A stretch of DNA of 64,000 nt from Archangium gephyra (GTDB taxonomy: Bacteria; Myxococcota; Myxococcia; Myxococcales; Myxococcaceae). This document shows positions 17,597 through 26,100 of the stretch, piece after piece. A model generated the notes under the pieces. That model saw only the letters and a list, made by a program, of their open reading frames with translations. It did not search any database and had not been told where the DNA came from. The stretch's first letter is position 1, and every line of letters starts with the position of its first letter. The position numbers were made by a program, and so were the translations under genes. The stretch lies in contig QFQP01000016.1 in NCBI GenBank assembly GCA_003243425.1, positions 89,285 through 153,284 of the forward strand, read 5' to 3'.

Positions 17597-18284
17597 CGGC
17601 TTTGGCGGCCGCGTCGAACTCGGCCTGCTCCCACAAATCGACACCGACGACGATCTGCTGATTGGCCGCCAGCGTGACGAAGATCTTTTCCCACTCGTCG
17701 GCGCTGACTTCCTTCGGGCCCGCTACCTCGACGCGCGGGCCCTTCTTCGGCGCCGCGGACTTGATCGACCTGGCGATGGCTTCGGTGGGCTTCACCGCGA
17801 CCGCGCCTTCCACGACGCGAACGATCGACGCCTTGCGGCCCTGGTTCTTGCCCTTGGCGGCCTTCACCAGCGCGTCAGCGTCGATGCGGAAGATCGTGCC
17901 GCGCACACCGGCCACCGCGCGCTCGGTCGACACCTCGAACTTGCCGCCGCCCAGCGCCTTCTTCACCTTCGTCCACAGCGAGCCGCCCTTGAGGAAGCCC
18001 GCGAAGCCCTTGCGCTCCTGCCCTTCGAACTCGGCCTGGGTGATCTCGAGCACCGAAGCAGGCGCGAGCATGATGACGCTGCCGTCGGTGAGCTCGAACT
18101 TCAGGTTGCCGGTCTTCACGGTGAGCGTGTCACCGAGTTCCACCGACGAGCCGACCTTGAGTGCTTCGGCGGCGCCGCCCTTCGGCGTGCGCGTGGCTTC
18201 ACCTTCGAGCGCCGCGATCTTTCCGACATCGGCGAAACACAGCGACGAGAGCAGCGAGACGGCGACGACGAGGAGCCGTTTCAT
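17562..18284 (-). CDS. FecR-domain exported protein
   Basis: 240 residues from the ATG at 18284, which overlaps the preceding stop by four bases (ATGA) and opens a signal peptide (KRLLVVAVSLLSSLCFAD). Residues about 20-150 match the FecR periplasmic domain: VGKIAALEGEAT, VGSSVELGDTLTVKTG, FELTDGSVIMLAPASVLEI, then FEVSTERAVAGVRGTIFRI. Unlike true FecR there is no membrane helix or anti-sigma region, so this is a stand-alone periplasmic FecR fold as found in many delta-proteobacteria. The C-terminal region ending in WIEKNQ is unique. Its operon partners suggest an envelope sensing or assembly role. Confidence 0.8.
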   Translation of the reverse strand: MKRLLVVAVSLLSSLCFADVGKIAALEGEATRTPKGGAAEALKVGSSVELGDTLTVKTGNLKFELTDGSVIMLAPASVLEITQAEFEGQERKGFAGFLKGGSLWTKVKKALGGGKFEVSTERAVAGVRGTIFRIDADALVKAAKGKNQGRKASIVRVVEGAVAVKPTEAIARSIKSAAPKKGPRVEVAGPKEVSADEWEKIFVTLAANQQIVVGVDLWEQAEFDAAAKADAFSKWIEKNQ

Positions 18285-18619
18285 GGCGTCCCTCCAGTTG
18301 AGATGAGCGTGACGTTCATCACCACGCGCGTTCCATCGGTTTCGAGAATCGACTCCCACGGCAGATAGCCGCGCTTCTTCACCTGAACGCGCCGAGGACC
18401 TCTGGGCATCGAGAGCCCCTTTGGTTCGCCCGCGAAGTCTTCACACGTGCCCTGGGGCACACCTTCGAGCGAGACCTCGGCGTCGGCCGGCACACAGTGG
18501 AGAATCAGCTCGCTCTTGGTGGTGATGCGCGCAGGCGGCAGCTTGTGTGCGCTCAGGTCGAGCGGCTTGACCGTCTGGGCACAAGCGCTCAACGCGAGCG
18601 CCCAGACAGCGCGCTTCAC
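18281..18619 (-). CDS. Small PEGA-like lipoprotein
   Basis: 112 residues starting at a GTG that overlaps the upstream stop (GTGA). The signal ends in a LSAC lipobox. The mature protein contains one PEGA-type beta domain: ELILHCVPADAEVSLEGVPQGTCEDF and GPRRVQVKKRGYLPWE. PEGA domains are thought to bind cell-surface structures. Two cysteines in the mature domain could form a disulfide. It is translationally coupled on both sides inside the operon. Confidence 0.75.
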   Translation of the reverse strand: MKRAVWALALSACAQTVKPLDLSAHKLPPARITTKSELILHCVPADAEVSLEGVPQGTCEDFAGEPKGLSMPRGPRRVQVKKRGYLPWESILETDGTRVVMNVTLISTGGTP

Positions 18620-19788
18620 TTGCCGACCTGAAGCTCCAGCGTGTTGCCGCTGACGGACACCACGTTGAGCTTCTTCTTCTTGAAGGTGGCGGTCTCGACC
18701 TGCTCGGCAAAGTCAGAAGTCGAGCCCAGGAAGGTCACGCGGTAGGCGGCCTTGCCGTTGGCGAAGCTGTCCTGCGTGGCGTCCTTGATGCCCTTGATGG
18801 CTTCGATGGACTTCTTGAAGTCCTTCGCGGCGCCGAAGCTGTCGAGGCCCGACACGCTGACGTTGATCTTCTTGCCGTTGACCGACTGATCACGGAAGTG
18901 CTCGAGGATCGCCTTGCGAACCGGGGTGACGATCTCGTCCTTGCGGTTGCGAATGGCGTCGAACGCGGTGCGCTCGTACGAGATGGTCGGCGAGCTGCCC
19001 GGCGTCTGCTTGAACATCAGCTTGCCGTTGACCTTGGTGATCTGCTCGTCACTGTCTGTGGCGGCGAGCGCGAGGTCGTACTCACCCGAGATGAGGTACA
19101 GCGTCGACCCGTTCACGACCGAGTTCTGCGCGTTCTCTTCGTGGCGAATGGCGGCCTTGCCGTAGAGCACGTAGTTGGCCTTCGAGAGATCGGCGATCTC
19201 CTTGAGTTCGGTGGCGCCGAGCGTGACGGCACCTTCGAGCTTCAACTTCTTGTTGATGGCCTGTGCGTCCTTGATGTCCCAGCCGTCGGCCTTGAGCGAC
19301 TCGGTGAGCACCGTGGCCATGCTCTCGGAGTTGATGATCGCCTTCTGGCCGAGCGGAATCGTCTGCTCCTGCACGACGATGACGATCGACGGGCGGCCCA
19401 TGCGCTTGACGAGGTCGCGCGCGGCGGTGATGTCCTTGTCGAGGTTCTCGGTGATGACGTCGGCCTTCACCTTCACCGTCAGGATGCCGTTGGGCTCGAG
19501 CTTCTTGTCGACCACGTCGAACTTCTTCACGTAGCCCGACGTGTTCGCGAACACCTGATCGCGCACGAGCTGGTTGTTCACCACCGTGGTGTCGGCATCG
19601 ATGCGAACGCCGGCGGCCTGCTCGATGGCCGAGCGCAACGCCTGATTCTTCGCCTCTTCGAAGGCCTTCGCCTCGTCCTTGTTCACCACCGCGGCCTGGC
19701 CGACACCGTCTTTGGTGACCACGTTGGCCTGCGCGAACGCGACGAACGCGGTGAGCACCACGGCTGCTGAGAATTTGAGCGGGTTCAT
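18616..19788 (-). CDS. FlgT-N-like exported protein
   Basis: 390 residues with a signal peptide (PLKFSAAVVLTAFVAFAQA). Near the N-terminus, AFEEAKNQALRSAIEQAAGV is the helix typical of FlgT N-terminal and LPP20-type domains. A middle region (PSIVIVVQEQTIPLGQ, then ADYVLYGKA-like SKANYVLYGKAAI) resembles the TolB/CsgG-like nucleotide-free fold seen in FlgT. FlgT belongs to the Vibrio flagellar H-ring, yet no flagellar gene is present, so a different outer-membrane-associated role is likely. It stands between an LPP20-like gene and the PEGA lipoprotein. Confidence 0.68.
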   Translation of the reverse strand: MNPLKFSAAVVLTAFVAFAQANVVTKDGVGQAAVVNKDEAKAFEEAKNQALRSAIEQAAGVRIDADTTVVNNQLVRDQVFANTSGYVKKFDVVDKKLEPNGILTVKVKADVITENLDKDITAARDLVKRMGRPSIVIVVQEQTIPLGQKAIINSESMATVLTESLKADGWDIKDAQAINKKLKLEGAVTLGATELKEIADLSKANYVLYGKAAIRHEENAQNSVVNGSTLYLISGEYDLALAATDSDEQITKVNGKLMFKQTPGSSPTISYERTAFDAIRNRKDEIVTPVRKAILEHFRDQSVNGKKINVSVSGLDSFGAAKDFKKSIEAIKGIKDATQDSFANGKAAYRVTFLGSTSDFAEQVETATFKKKKLNVVSVSGNTLELQVGK

Positions 19789-19802
19789 GTGGGGGCGCGC
19801 TT

Positions 19803-20591
19803 TCAGTTGAGGACGATGACGACTTTGCCGTCGGCCAGGAACGCGGTGTTCAGCGCGGCGAGCTTCTTGGCGTCTTCAGGCGCGAGTTGCAGATCGGCGC
19901 CCGAGACCTTCGCGGCCTTGAGCACGATCGGCTTCTCACCGGCCTTGAGCGACTTGTTGGCGTCTTCGAGTGATTGCACGTAGCTGGCGACCCCCGACTG
20001 CTTGCGCGCATCGGCCGAGAGCGAGTCGATGCTGTAGACGGCCTTGCCACCCTCATCGAGCAGGCGCGGCATCAGCGACGGGGTGACCTTGAGGCCGCGC
20101 GCGTCGATGACCAGCCCCGTGGCCGACTTGTCGCCATCGGGCTTACCGACCGCGAGCATCTGCGTGGTGTCGGGGTCGACGACGTCCGACAACAGCGCGA
20201 GAGGCACTTCGATCTCCACCTCGACGCCGCCGTCCGAGAAGTAGCGCCTGTTGACGATCTTGTAGCCGCGCACGAGGCCTTCGACGCGGGTGCGAACCTC
20301 GTCCTTCTCCATGAGGTCGCCCATCTTCTTCGTGCCGTCGACCGAGACGCCCTTGACCTGGCCCAGCAGGTTGCGGAGCGCGTCCGACAACGCCGCACGT
20401 TCGGCGCCGAGCCGCGCGTGCGCGGGCGTCTGGGCCTTCAGATCTGGAGCGCCCTGGCCCGTCGCGCGGACCACCTGACCTGCCCAGTTCACGCCGGGCT
20501 GCGCTTTCGGTTCAGCAGGTTTGGCGTCTTTGCCCTGAGCGGCGACGCTCAAGGACACACACGCCAGCACAGCGAGGATCAGCCGCTTCAT
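19803..20591 (-). CDS. LPP20-like exported protein
   Basis: 262 residues from the ATG at 20591, which opens a signal peptide (KRLILAVLACVSLSVAAQG); the earlier in-frame start does not. The core has an LPP20/FlgT-type fold: WAGQVVRATGQGAPDL, ARLGAERAALSDALRNLLGQV, EGLVRGYKIVNRRYFSDGGVEVEIEVPL. This resembles the helix-plus-beta arrangement of the downstream FlgT-like protein, so the two may be distant paralogues. It is the first gene of a five-gene run of exported proteins and starts 73 bases after the PilZ gene. Function unknown. Confidence 0.7.
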   Translation of the reverse strand: MKRLILAVLACVSLSVAAQGKDAKPAEPKAQPGVNWAGQVVRATGQGAPDLKAQTPAHARLGAERAALSDALRNLLGQVKGVSVDGTKKMGDLMEKDEVRTRVEGLVRGYKIVNRRYFSDGGVEVEIEVPLALLSDVVDPDTTQMLAVGKPDGDKSATGLVIDARGLKVTPSLMPRLLDEGGKAVYSIDSLSADARKQSGVASYVQSLEDANKSLKAGEKPIVLKAAKVSGADLQLAPEDAKKLAALNTAFLADGKVVIVLN

Positions 20592-20664
20592 GGGAAAGCC
20601 CCCGGGCAAGAAAGAAAGTCCGCGGAGCAATCTACGGTCGACGGTCCTCGACCTTCAACACCGT

Positions 20665-21000
20665 TTACTGAGCGTCGGTGCGCGTGCAGAACTGATCGAT
20701 GAGGCGGCGGTGACGCTCGGTGAGGAGCGTGAAACGCACACCGCTTCCCTCCTCGCGGTTGTCCAGATCGGCCCACTCACGAACGATTTCACCTTCGGCG
20801 TAGATGACCTCTTCCGAACCGGGCAGCTGGAACTGCAGGCCGACACGCTTGCCAGCCTGATCAGGCTCGATCAGGTGCGCCAGCCCCACACCTTCGCGCG
20901 AAATATCGGACGTACGCGCCATGTACGGCACGCCCGCCACGTACTTGTTCAGGTAGATGTCCAGGTTCACGCGGTTCTGGTTTCGCTTGTTGTTCGCCAT
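20665..21000 (-). CDS. Single-domain PilZ protein
   Basis: 111 residues from ATG 21000 (NNKRNQNR); a longer reading frame to 21087 lacks a better start. It is a stand-alone PilZ domain with RNQNRVNLD for the arginine-rich loop and DISREGVGL for the D/NxSxxG motif, then a beta barrel (GLQFQLPGSEEVIYAEGEIVREW). The first motif is RxxxR-like, so c-di-GMP binding is plausible but not certain. In the same window a GGDEF protein could supply the ligand. PilZ proteins in myxobacteria influence motility and surface polysaccharide. Confidence 0.8.
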   Translation of the reverse strand: MANNKRNQNRVNLDIYLNKYVAGVPYMARTSDISREGVGLAHLIEPDQAGKRVGLQFQLPGSEEVIYAEGEIVREWADLDNREEGSGVRFTLLTERHRRLIDQFCTRTDAQ

Positions 21001-21104
21001 GGGCTGATCGCTCCGATTCGTTTTGAAAGCTGCTGCGTGGCTGCAGCGAGCTGTTGCAAAGCGTACGGAGCTGTGGCGACCCGTCAAAAAAAGGCGCCGC
21101 GCCG

Positions 21105-22571
21105 TCAGCGAAATTGCTCGACGTCGTTGATCGTGCTCACCGGGCCAAAGCGCGAGAGGTCGCCGAGTTTCCCGGGCGGACCGACGACGATGATCTGCAG
21201 ACCATCATCGAGCTGCGCAGACGACTTCGAGAGCGCGTCCACCGTCACCGACGAGATCTTCTGGCGCCACGTCGAGAGGTAGTCAGGCGGGTAGTCGTAC
21301 AGATCGAGCTGCGCGCGTTCGAAGGCGATCTTCGCGGCGCCATCGAAACGAAAGGCGAAGGTGTTGAGCGCGACGTCTTTGGCGGTGCGGAGCTCGGCCG
21401 CGGTCACCGCGTCGTTGGTGGAAACACCAGAGAGGATTCGCGTCGCCGCTTCGAGCGCCTCGCCGACCTGCTCTGGCCTGGTGTCGAAGCCGGCGGTGAA
21501 CAGGCCGCTCGTGGGCCCGGGCCCGACTGACGAATACGCCGAGTACGCGAGGCCCTTCTCGTCTCGTATTTCTCGGTACAGCCGCCCCACTCCGAACGTT
21601 CCCAGCACGGTGTTGGCGAGCCGCAGCGGGTATTCGAGTTCGCTCCGCCGCGCGTACCCGAAGGTGCCGATGCGGACCTTGGCCTGCGCGATCGTTCGCG
21701 GAACGACGATCACGCGACGTTGAAGCGGTTTCTCGGGCCCCCAGTTGCGAACGGCGGCGGTGCCACCCTTCCAACTCGCGAAGTGCTGCTCGAGCAGCTT
21801 CTGCAGGGCCGTGGCGTCGAAATCGCCGGTGATGATGAGCCGTGTGCTCGACGCGCCCCAGGTCGCAGCGTGGAACTTCTTCACGTCGCCCAGGGTCACC
21901 GCTTTCACCGTGCGCTCGACGGCCTCGCGACCGAGCAACGAATCGGGCCCGAACACCGCCTTGCTCAGGGCGCGTGACGCCACGGAATCAGGCCGGTCTT
22001 CCCGACGTCGCAGCACCTCGAGCAGCCGCCCACGGGCGATCTCGAACCGCTTCTCGTCGAACCGTGGCCGCTGGAGCACGTCCGCGAACACCGGCAGCAG
22101 GGTCTGCAGATCGGCCGAGCGTATCGAGAGCTGAACGGTCGACGATTCGTCGCCGGTGCCGGCGCTCAAGTCGGCCGCGTGGAACGAGAGGAACTCCTCG
22201 AGTTCTTGTGGCGACTTCGAGCCTGCGCCCCCAGTCGTCAGCACCGACGACATGATCGACGTGAGGCCGAGCTTGTCTGCAGGCTCGTCGACGGCGCCGG
22301 AGTTGACGAGCGCGCGCAGCAAGACCAGCGGCGTGGTGTGATCTTCCAGCAGGTAGACCTGAAGGCCATTCGCGAGCGTGATGATGCGCGGTTCACGAAG
22401 CGCGAACTCGAGCGGTGGCGCAGCGATGGTGGTCGGGTCCACGTCGAGCGCGCTGGGCAGCTGTCTGGCAGCGGTGCGCGTCGGCTCGGCAATCAACGGC
22501 TCCTGCGGGCGCGTGACGATCGCGGCGGGGGCACACGCGGTCAGCAACGAGGCAACCAGCAACCGCTTCAC
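21105..22571 (-). CDS. M16-family peptidase, non-catalytic subunit
   Basis: 488 residues from a GTG that overlaps the upstream stop by three bases, giving a lipoprotein-like signal (VKRLLVASLLTAC). The fold is M16 throughout, but the HxxEH zinc site expected at about residue 110 is replaced by LGLTSIMSSVL, so it cannot hydrolyse peptides. The C-terminal REIRDEKGLAYSAYS, which holds the Arg and Tyr that bind the substrate C-terminus, is kept. M16 pairs with one active and one inactive subunit are well known, as in mitochondrial processing peptidase. The active partner is the gene just upstream. Confidence 0.88.
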   Translation of the reverse strand: MKRLLVASLLTACAPAAIVTRPQEPLIAEPTRTAARQLPSALDVDPTTIAAPPLEFALREPRIITLANGLQVYLLEDHTTPLVLLRALVNSGAVDEPADKLGLTSIMSSVLTTGGAGSKSPQELEEFLSFHAADLSAGTGDESSTVQLSIRSADLQTLLPVFADVLQRPRFDEKRFEIARGRLLEVLRRREDRPDSVASRALSKAVFGPDSLLGREAVERTVKAVTLGDVKKFHAATWGASSTRLIITGDFDATALQKLLEQHFASWKGGTAAVRNWGPEKPLQRRVIVVPRTIAQAKVRIGTFGYARRSELEYPLRLANTVLGTFGVGRLYREIRDEKGLAYSAYSSVGPGPTSGLFTAGFDTRPEQVGEALEAATRILSGVSTNDAVTAAELRTAKDVALNTFAFRFDGAAKIAFERAQLDLYDYPPDYLSTWRQKISSVTVDALSKSSAQLDDGLQIIVVGPPGKLGDLSRFGPVSTINDVEQFR

Positions 22572-24022
22572 GGCCGCACCATCGTGACCACCACGGAGTT
22601 CTCCTTCACGAAGTACTTCCTGGCCGCGCCCTGCACTTCGGCCGCGGTGATGCCGTCGATCTCTTTGGGCAGGTCGATCACGTATCGCCACGTGCCGAGA
22701 ATGGTCTGCGCACGAGACAGCGCGCTGGCGAGCCCGGAGTTGGAGTCGATGGCCCTCGCGAGATCGGCGGACACCCGGTTGCGAACCTTCTGCAGCTCAC
22801 GATCGCTGGGACCCTCGGTGGCGAGCTTCGTGAGCTCTTCCATCACCGCGGCTTCGAGCTTCTCGAAGGGAACACCAGCGATCGGCGTGACGGCGATGAT
22901 GAACAGGTTGTCGAGCCGAATGCCGGGGCCGGTGAAGACGCCGACGCTCTGCGCGAGACGGTCATCGAACACCAATCGCTTCTGGAGACGCCCGGTGGTG
23001 CCGTCGCTCAGCAAGACGTCCATCACGTCGAAGATCGCGTCGTCGTGCGCCGGCGGCGCGGGCTTGTGAAACGCGAAATAGATTCGCGGCGCCGCGTCGA
23101 ACGTGAGCTGACTGCGTCGCTGCGCGCGGGAGGGCGGCTCGGTGAACACGGGCCCCGAGGGCCGCGGCGCGAGCGGGAGCGCACCGAACGTCTTCTCGAG
23201 CAACCGCTTCACTTCGTCGACCTTCACGTCACCGACGATGCAACCCACCGCGTTCGAAGCGACGTAGTGACGGTCGAAGAACTGCCGCGCCTCCGCCTGC
23301 TTCATCGCCGCGAGATCTCCCGCGTAGCCGACCGTCGGCCAGCGGTACGGGCTGGACACGAACGCGAGCTGCATCAACTCCTCGTACATCGCGCCTGAGG
23401 GGTTGGTCTCGATGCTGCGCAGCCGCTCTTCCTGCACGACCGAGCGCTCCGTGTAGAAATCGCGAAGCAGCGGCGCCGCGAAACGCTGCGCTTCCACGGT
23501 GAGCCACAGCTCCAACCGGTTCTTCGGGAGGCTCACGAAGTACGACGTCATGTCCTTGTCGGTGGTCGCGTTGAGCCCGACGCCGCCGTTCTCCTGGTAC
23601 AGCCGCGCCAACGCGTTCTCGTCGAACAGCGCTCCGTGCTGCTTCTGCAGCGCGGCGAGTTCCTTCGCGAGCGCGTCGTCTCGTTTTCCCTGGCGAGAGA
23701 GCTCGGCGAGGCGGTCGCCGATGGTCTCGATCTTCTGGAGCAACACCTGTTCGGCCGCCCAGTCTTTCGCGCCGAGCCGAGGCGTGCCCTTGAACGCCAT
23801 GTGCTCGAACAGGTGCGCGAGCCCGGTCTGGCCGGACACTTCATCGGCACCGCCGACCCGCACCCGAACGAACCCCGTGAACACCGGCGCGTCGGGGCGC
23901 TCGACGACGAGCCACGTCATGCCGTTGGGCAGCGCGACTTCGTGAACCGAATCAGCGAGCGACGTGTCCGCTGCGAACGCTGCCGTGGAGACGACGAGAC
24001 AGGCCAACCACCAACGCGTCAT
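22568..24022 (-). CDS. M16-family zinc peptidase, catalytic subunit
   Basis: 484 residues. The ATG at 24022 overlaps the kinase stop as ATGA; an alternative start lies two codons upstream. A signal peptide (MTRWWLACLVVSTAAFAAD) is followed by the zinc-binding HLFEH at residues 70-74. An insertion of about 70 helical residues (WAAEQVLLQKIETIGDRL onward) precedes GVGLNATTDKDMTSYFV, a feature of the longer bacterial insulinase-like peptidases. It acts in the periplasm, probably as a heterodimer with the inactive subunit encoded after it. Cleaved substrates are unknown. Confidence 0.9.
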   Translation of the reverse strand: MTRWWLACLVVSTAAFAADTSLADSVHEVALPNGMTWLVVERPDAPVFTGFVRVRVGGADEVSGQTGLAHLFEHMAFKGTPRLGAKDWAAEQVLLQKIETIGDRLAELSRQGKRDDALAKELAALQKQHGALFDENALARLYQENGGVGLNATTDKDMTSYFVSLPKNRLELWLTVEAQRFAAPLLRDFYTERSVVQEERLRSIETNPSGAMYEELMQLAFVSSPYRWPTVGYAGDLAAMKQAEARQFFDRHYVASNAVGCIVGDVKVDEVKRLLEKTFGALPLAPRPSGPVFTEPPSRAQRRSQLTFDAAPRIYFAFHKPAPPAHDDAIFDVMDVLLSDGTTGRLQKRLVFDDRLAQSVGVFTGPGIRLDNLFIIAVTPIAGVPFEKLEAAVMEELTKLATEGPSDRELQKVRNRVSADLARAIDSNSGLASALSRAQTILGTWRYVIDLPKEIDGITAAEVQGAARKYFVKENSVVVTMVRP

Positions 24023-26088
24023 TCGCACTTCACTTTCACGACTACGAGACGGTCCGACGAAGGAATGGTCGCGGTGAGCGAACTGGGCGCCTGCTGCTTC
24101 TGGCCCTTCTTCTTCGGGCAGCTGAACTTCACGACCAGATCACCGGGCAACGAATCGAAGATCTGTTCGGCGAGCAGCGGCTTGTCGCCGAGCCACAGCG
24201 CGGTGCCCTTTGGCGCCTGAACCTGAACCTTCACCAGGCCCGGCGTTCTCACTTCGTCGCGCACCTTCGGCTCGGCGGTCACGGGGCGCGGCAACGTCTC
24301 GTCGGGCGCGCGGTTGGACCACAGCAACGCGCCCACGAGCACCGCGACGATCGCCAGGGCGACGCCGAAGATCGCGATGAACACCCGCGAGCTGGTGTCG
24401 GGGCGATCGCGCATCGCTTGATCGACGGTCTCGACGTAGTCGTCAGGGTCTATCTTCGGCGGCTTTCGCTGCGGAGGCGCCGACAACACGTCGCGCTTTC
24501 GCGGAGGCGCGCGCGTCGACGGCGCGACGGGTTCGAGCTCGCCGTACGACTGATCGTGAACCTCGTCGAGCAACGCGCCGATCGTCGCTTCGCCGGCCGA
24601 CACCACCGACACTTCGGGTATCGAGTCGTACGAGGGCAACGGCGGTGGCGGCTTGCTGATCGCGGCGCGAATGCGCTGCGGAGCGGCGGGCGGCGACGGT
24701 GGGGCAAGGCGTGTCAGCTGCGGCGCAGAGTCGCCCTGCCACGTGGGCATCAGCGGCGTGAAGACCTCACCCACCTCGAGATCACGTTCCCCGGCCATCG
24801 AGACCGACGTCGGTTCGATCGGGCCGCCGATCTCCGCGGTCGACTCGAAGTCGCGCTTGAGTGGAGTGCGCGCCAGGGCTTCACGCGGCATCGGCGCGGT
24901 GACCTCGGGTTCCCACGGGTTCGACGGAGCAGCCGCAGCGCGAACCCGCGGACGATCGGAGCGCGTCGGACCTTCGCTGTTCTCGAGCTCGCCGGTTTCA
25001 CGACGGCCTTCGGGGACCGGCGGGCCGGGCCGAATCGGTGCGAGCGCCGGTCGGGTGCGCTCGTCCGTCGCGGGAGCGGGCCGCCGGTCGCGCTGCGTGC
25101 TGGTGTCGGTGCGCGTGTCGCTGCGCGCGTTCTCGGGGATGAAGATCCCGGTGCGCTCGCTGTCGTCGCCGAACATCGACCACACGTAGTGACTGGCGTC
25201 GTCGCGACTGGTGGGCGCCTCGTCGCGCATGAACCGCTCGAGCGCCGCGCTGATCTCGGCCGCTGACTGGTAGCGCCGCGAACGCTCCTTCACCAGACAC
25301 TTGAGGATGACCTTCTCGAGCGCCGGCGGGAACCCTTTGCGGATCTTCGTCGGAGGCTCCGGGTCCTCCATGCGGATCGCGTAGATCACCGCTTCGGTCG
25401 ACGTTCGGTAGAACGGGCTCTGCCCCGTCGTCAGCTCGTAGAGCATGGTCCCGAGCGAAAACAGGTCCATGCGGTGATCGAGTGGATCGGTCGTGAGCTG
25501 CTCGGGCGCCAGATAGAGGAACTTGCCCTTGATGACACCGGGCTTGCTGCGGCTCATCCACGCGGTGGCCTTCGCGATGCCGAAGTCGACCAGCTTCACC
25601 TCACCGCGGAAGCTGACCATCACGTTCTGCGGGCTCACGTCGCGGTGAATGATGCCGAGCTGCTGACCACTCGCGTCGCGCGCGGAATGCGCGTGCTGCA
25701 GCCCTTCACACAGGCGCGCCACGAACCACGCAGCGATGCCCGGAGGCACGACGCCACCGCGCTCCTGCTCCTTCTGGAGAATGCGGCGCAGATCGATGCC
25801 GTCGACCCACTCCATGGCGATGAAGGTCGAGCCCTCGAGGTGCCCCAGTTCGTACAGCTCGACGATGCTGGGGTGATGAAGCGACGCGGCGATGCGCGCT
25901 TCGTCGAGGAACATGCGGACGAACTCACCCTCTTCCGCGAGGTACGGAAGAATGCGCTTGAGAACGACGAGCCGGTCCTTCTTCGTGTCCTTGGCGAGAA
26001 AGAGCTCCGCCATGCCGCCCACGGCGAGCCGCTTGAGCAGCAGGTACGAGCCGAAGGGAATCGCGCTCTGGGGGCCAGACGTCGAGAT
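24019..26088 (-). CDS. Membrane-anchored Ser/Thr protein kinase with ATC start
   Basis: About 689 residues if translation begins at ATC 26088. The kinase domain (about residues 12-275) is complete: glycine loop region RLAVGGMAELFLAK, Lys in VVLKRIL, HRDVSPQN, DFGIAK and YLAPEQL. A Pro/Arg-rich region follows, then one membrane helix (VFIAIFGVALAIVAVLVGALLW) and a C-terminal PEGA-like extracytoplasmic domain. The first canonical start (GTG 26022) falls inside the glycine loop and would remove beta strand 1, so it is unlikely. ATC has GGAG seven bases upstream. The start is the one oddity. Confidence 0.85.
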   Translation of the reverse strand: MSTSGPQSAIPFGSYLLLKRLAVGGMAELFLAKDTKKDRLVVLKRILPYLAEEGEFVRMFLDEARIAASLHHPSIVELYELGHLEGSTFIAMEWVDGIDLRRILQKEQERGGVVPPGIAAWFVARLCEGLQHAHSARDASGQQLGIIHRDVSPQNVMVSFRGEVKLVDFGIAKATAWMSRSKPGVIKGKFLYLAPEQLTTDPLDHRMDLFSLGTMLYELTTGQSPFYRTSTEAVIYAIRMEDPEPPTKIRKGFPPALEKVILKCLVKERSRRYQSAAEISAALERFMRDEAPTSRDDASHYVWSMFGDDSERTGIFIPENARSDTRTDTSTQRDRRPAPATDERTRPALAPIRPGPPVPEGRRETGELENSEGPTRSDRPRVRAAAAPSNPWEPEVTAPMPREALARTPLKRDFESTAEIGGPIEPTSVSMAGERDLEVGEVFTPLMPTWQGDSAPQLTRLAPPSPPAAPQRIRAAISKPPPPLPSYDSIPEVSVVSAGEATIGALLDEVHDQSYGELEPVAPSTRAPPRKRDVLSAPPQRKPPKIDPDDYVETVDQAMRDRPDTSSRVFIAIFGVALAIVAVLVGALLWSNRAPDETLPRPVTAEPKVRDEVRTPGLVKVQVQAPKGTALWLGDKPLLAEQIFDSLPGDLVVKFSCPKKKGQKQQAPSSLTATIPSSDRLVVVKVKCE

Positions 26089-26095
26089 GGGGCAG

Positions 26096-26099
26096 CTCC
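26096..26099 (-). promoter_or_regulatory. Ribosome binding site pointing at an ATC start
   Basis: On the minus strand GGAG lies just after the TGA of the dehydrogenase gene and seven bases before ATC 26088. That spacing is ideal for initiation, and homologous-looking sequence (STSGPQSAIPFG) begins right there. No ATG, GTG or TTG occurs in frame between the stop and the glycine loop. Confidence 0.55.
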
Positions 26100-26100
26100 G

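Noticed and set aside
18616..20591. Flagellar locus because of FlgT- and LPP20-like proteins
   Set aside because: No other flagellar gene is present, and these folds occur in many envelope proteins.
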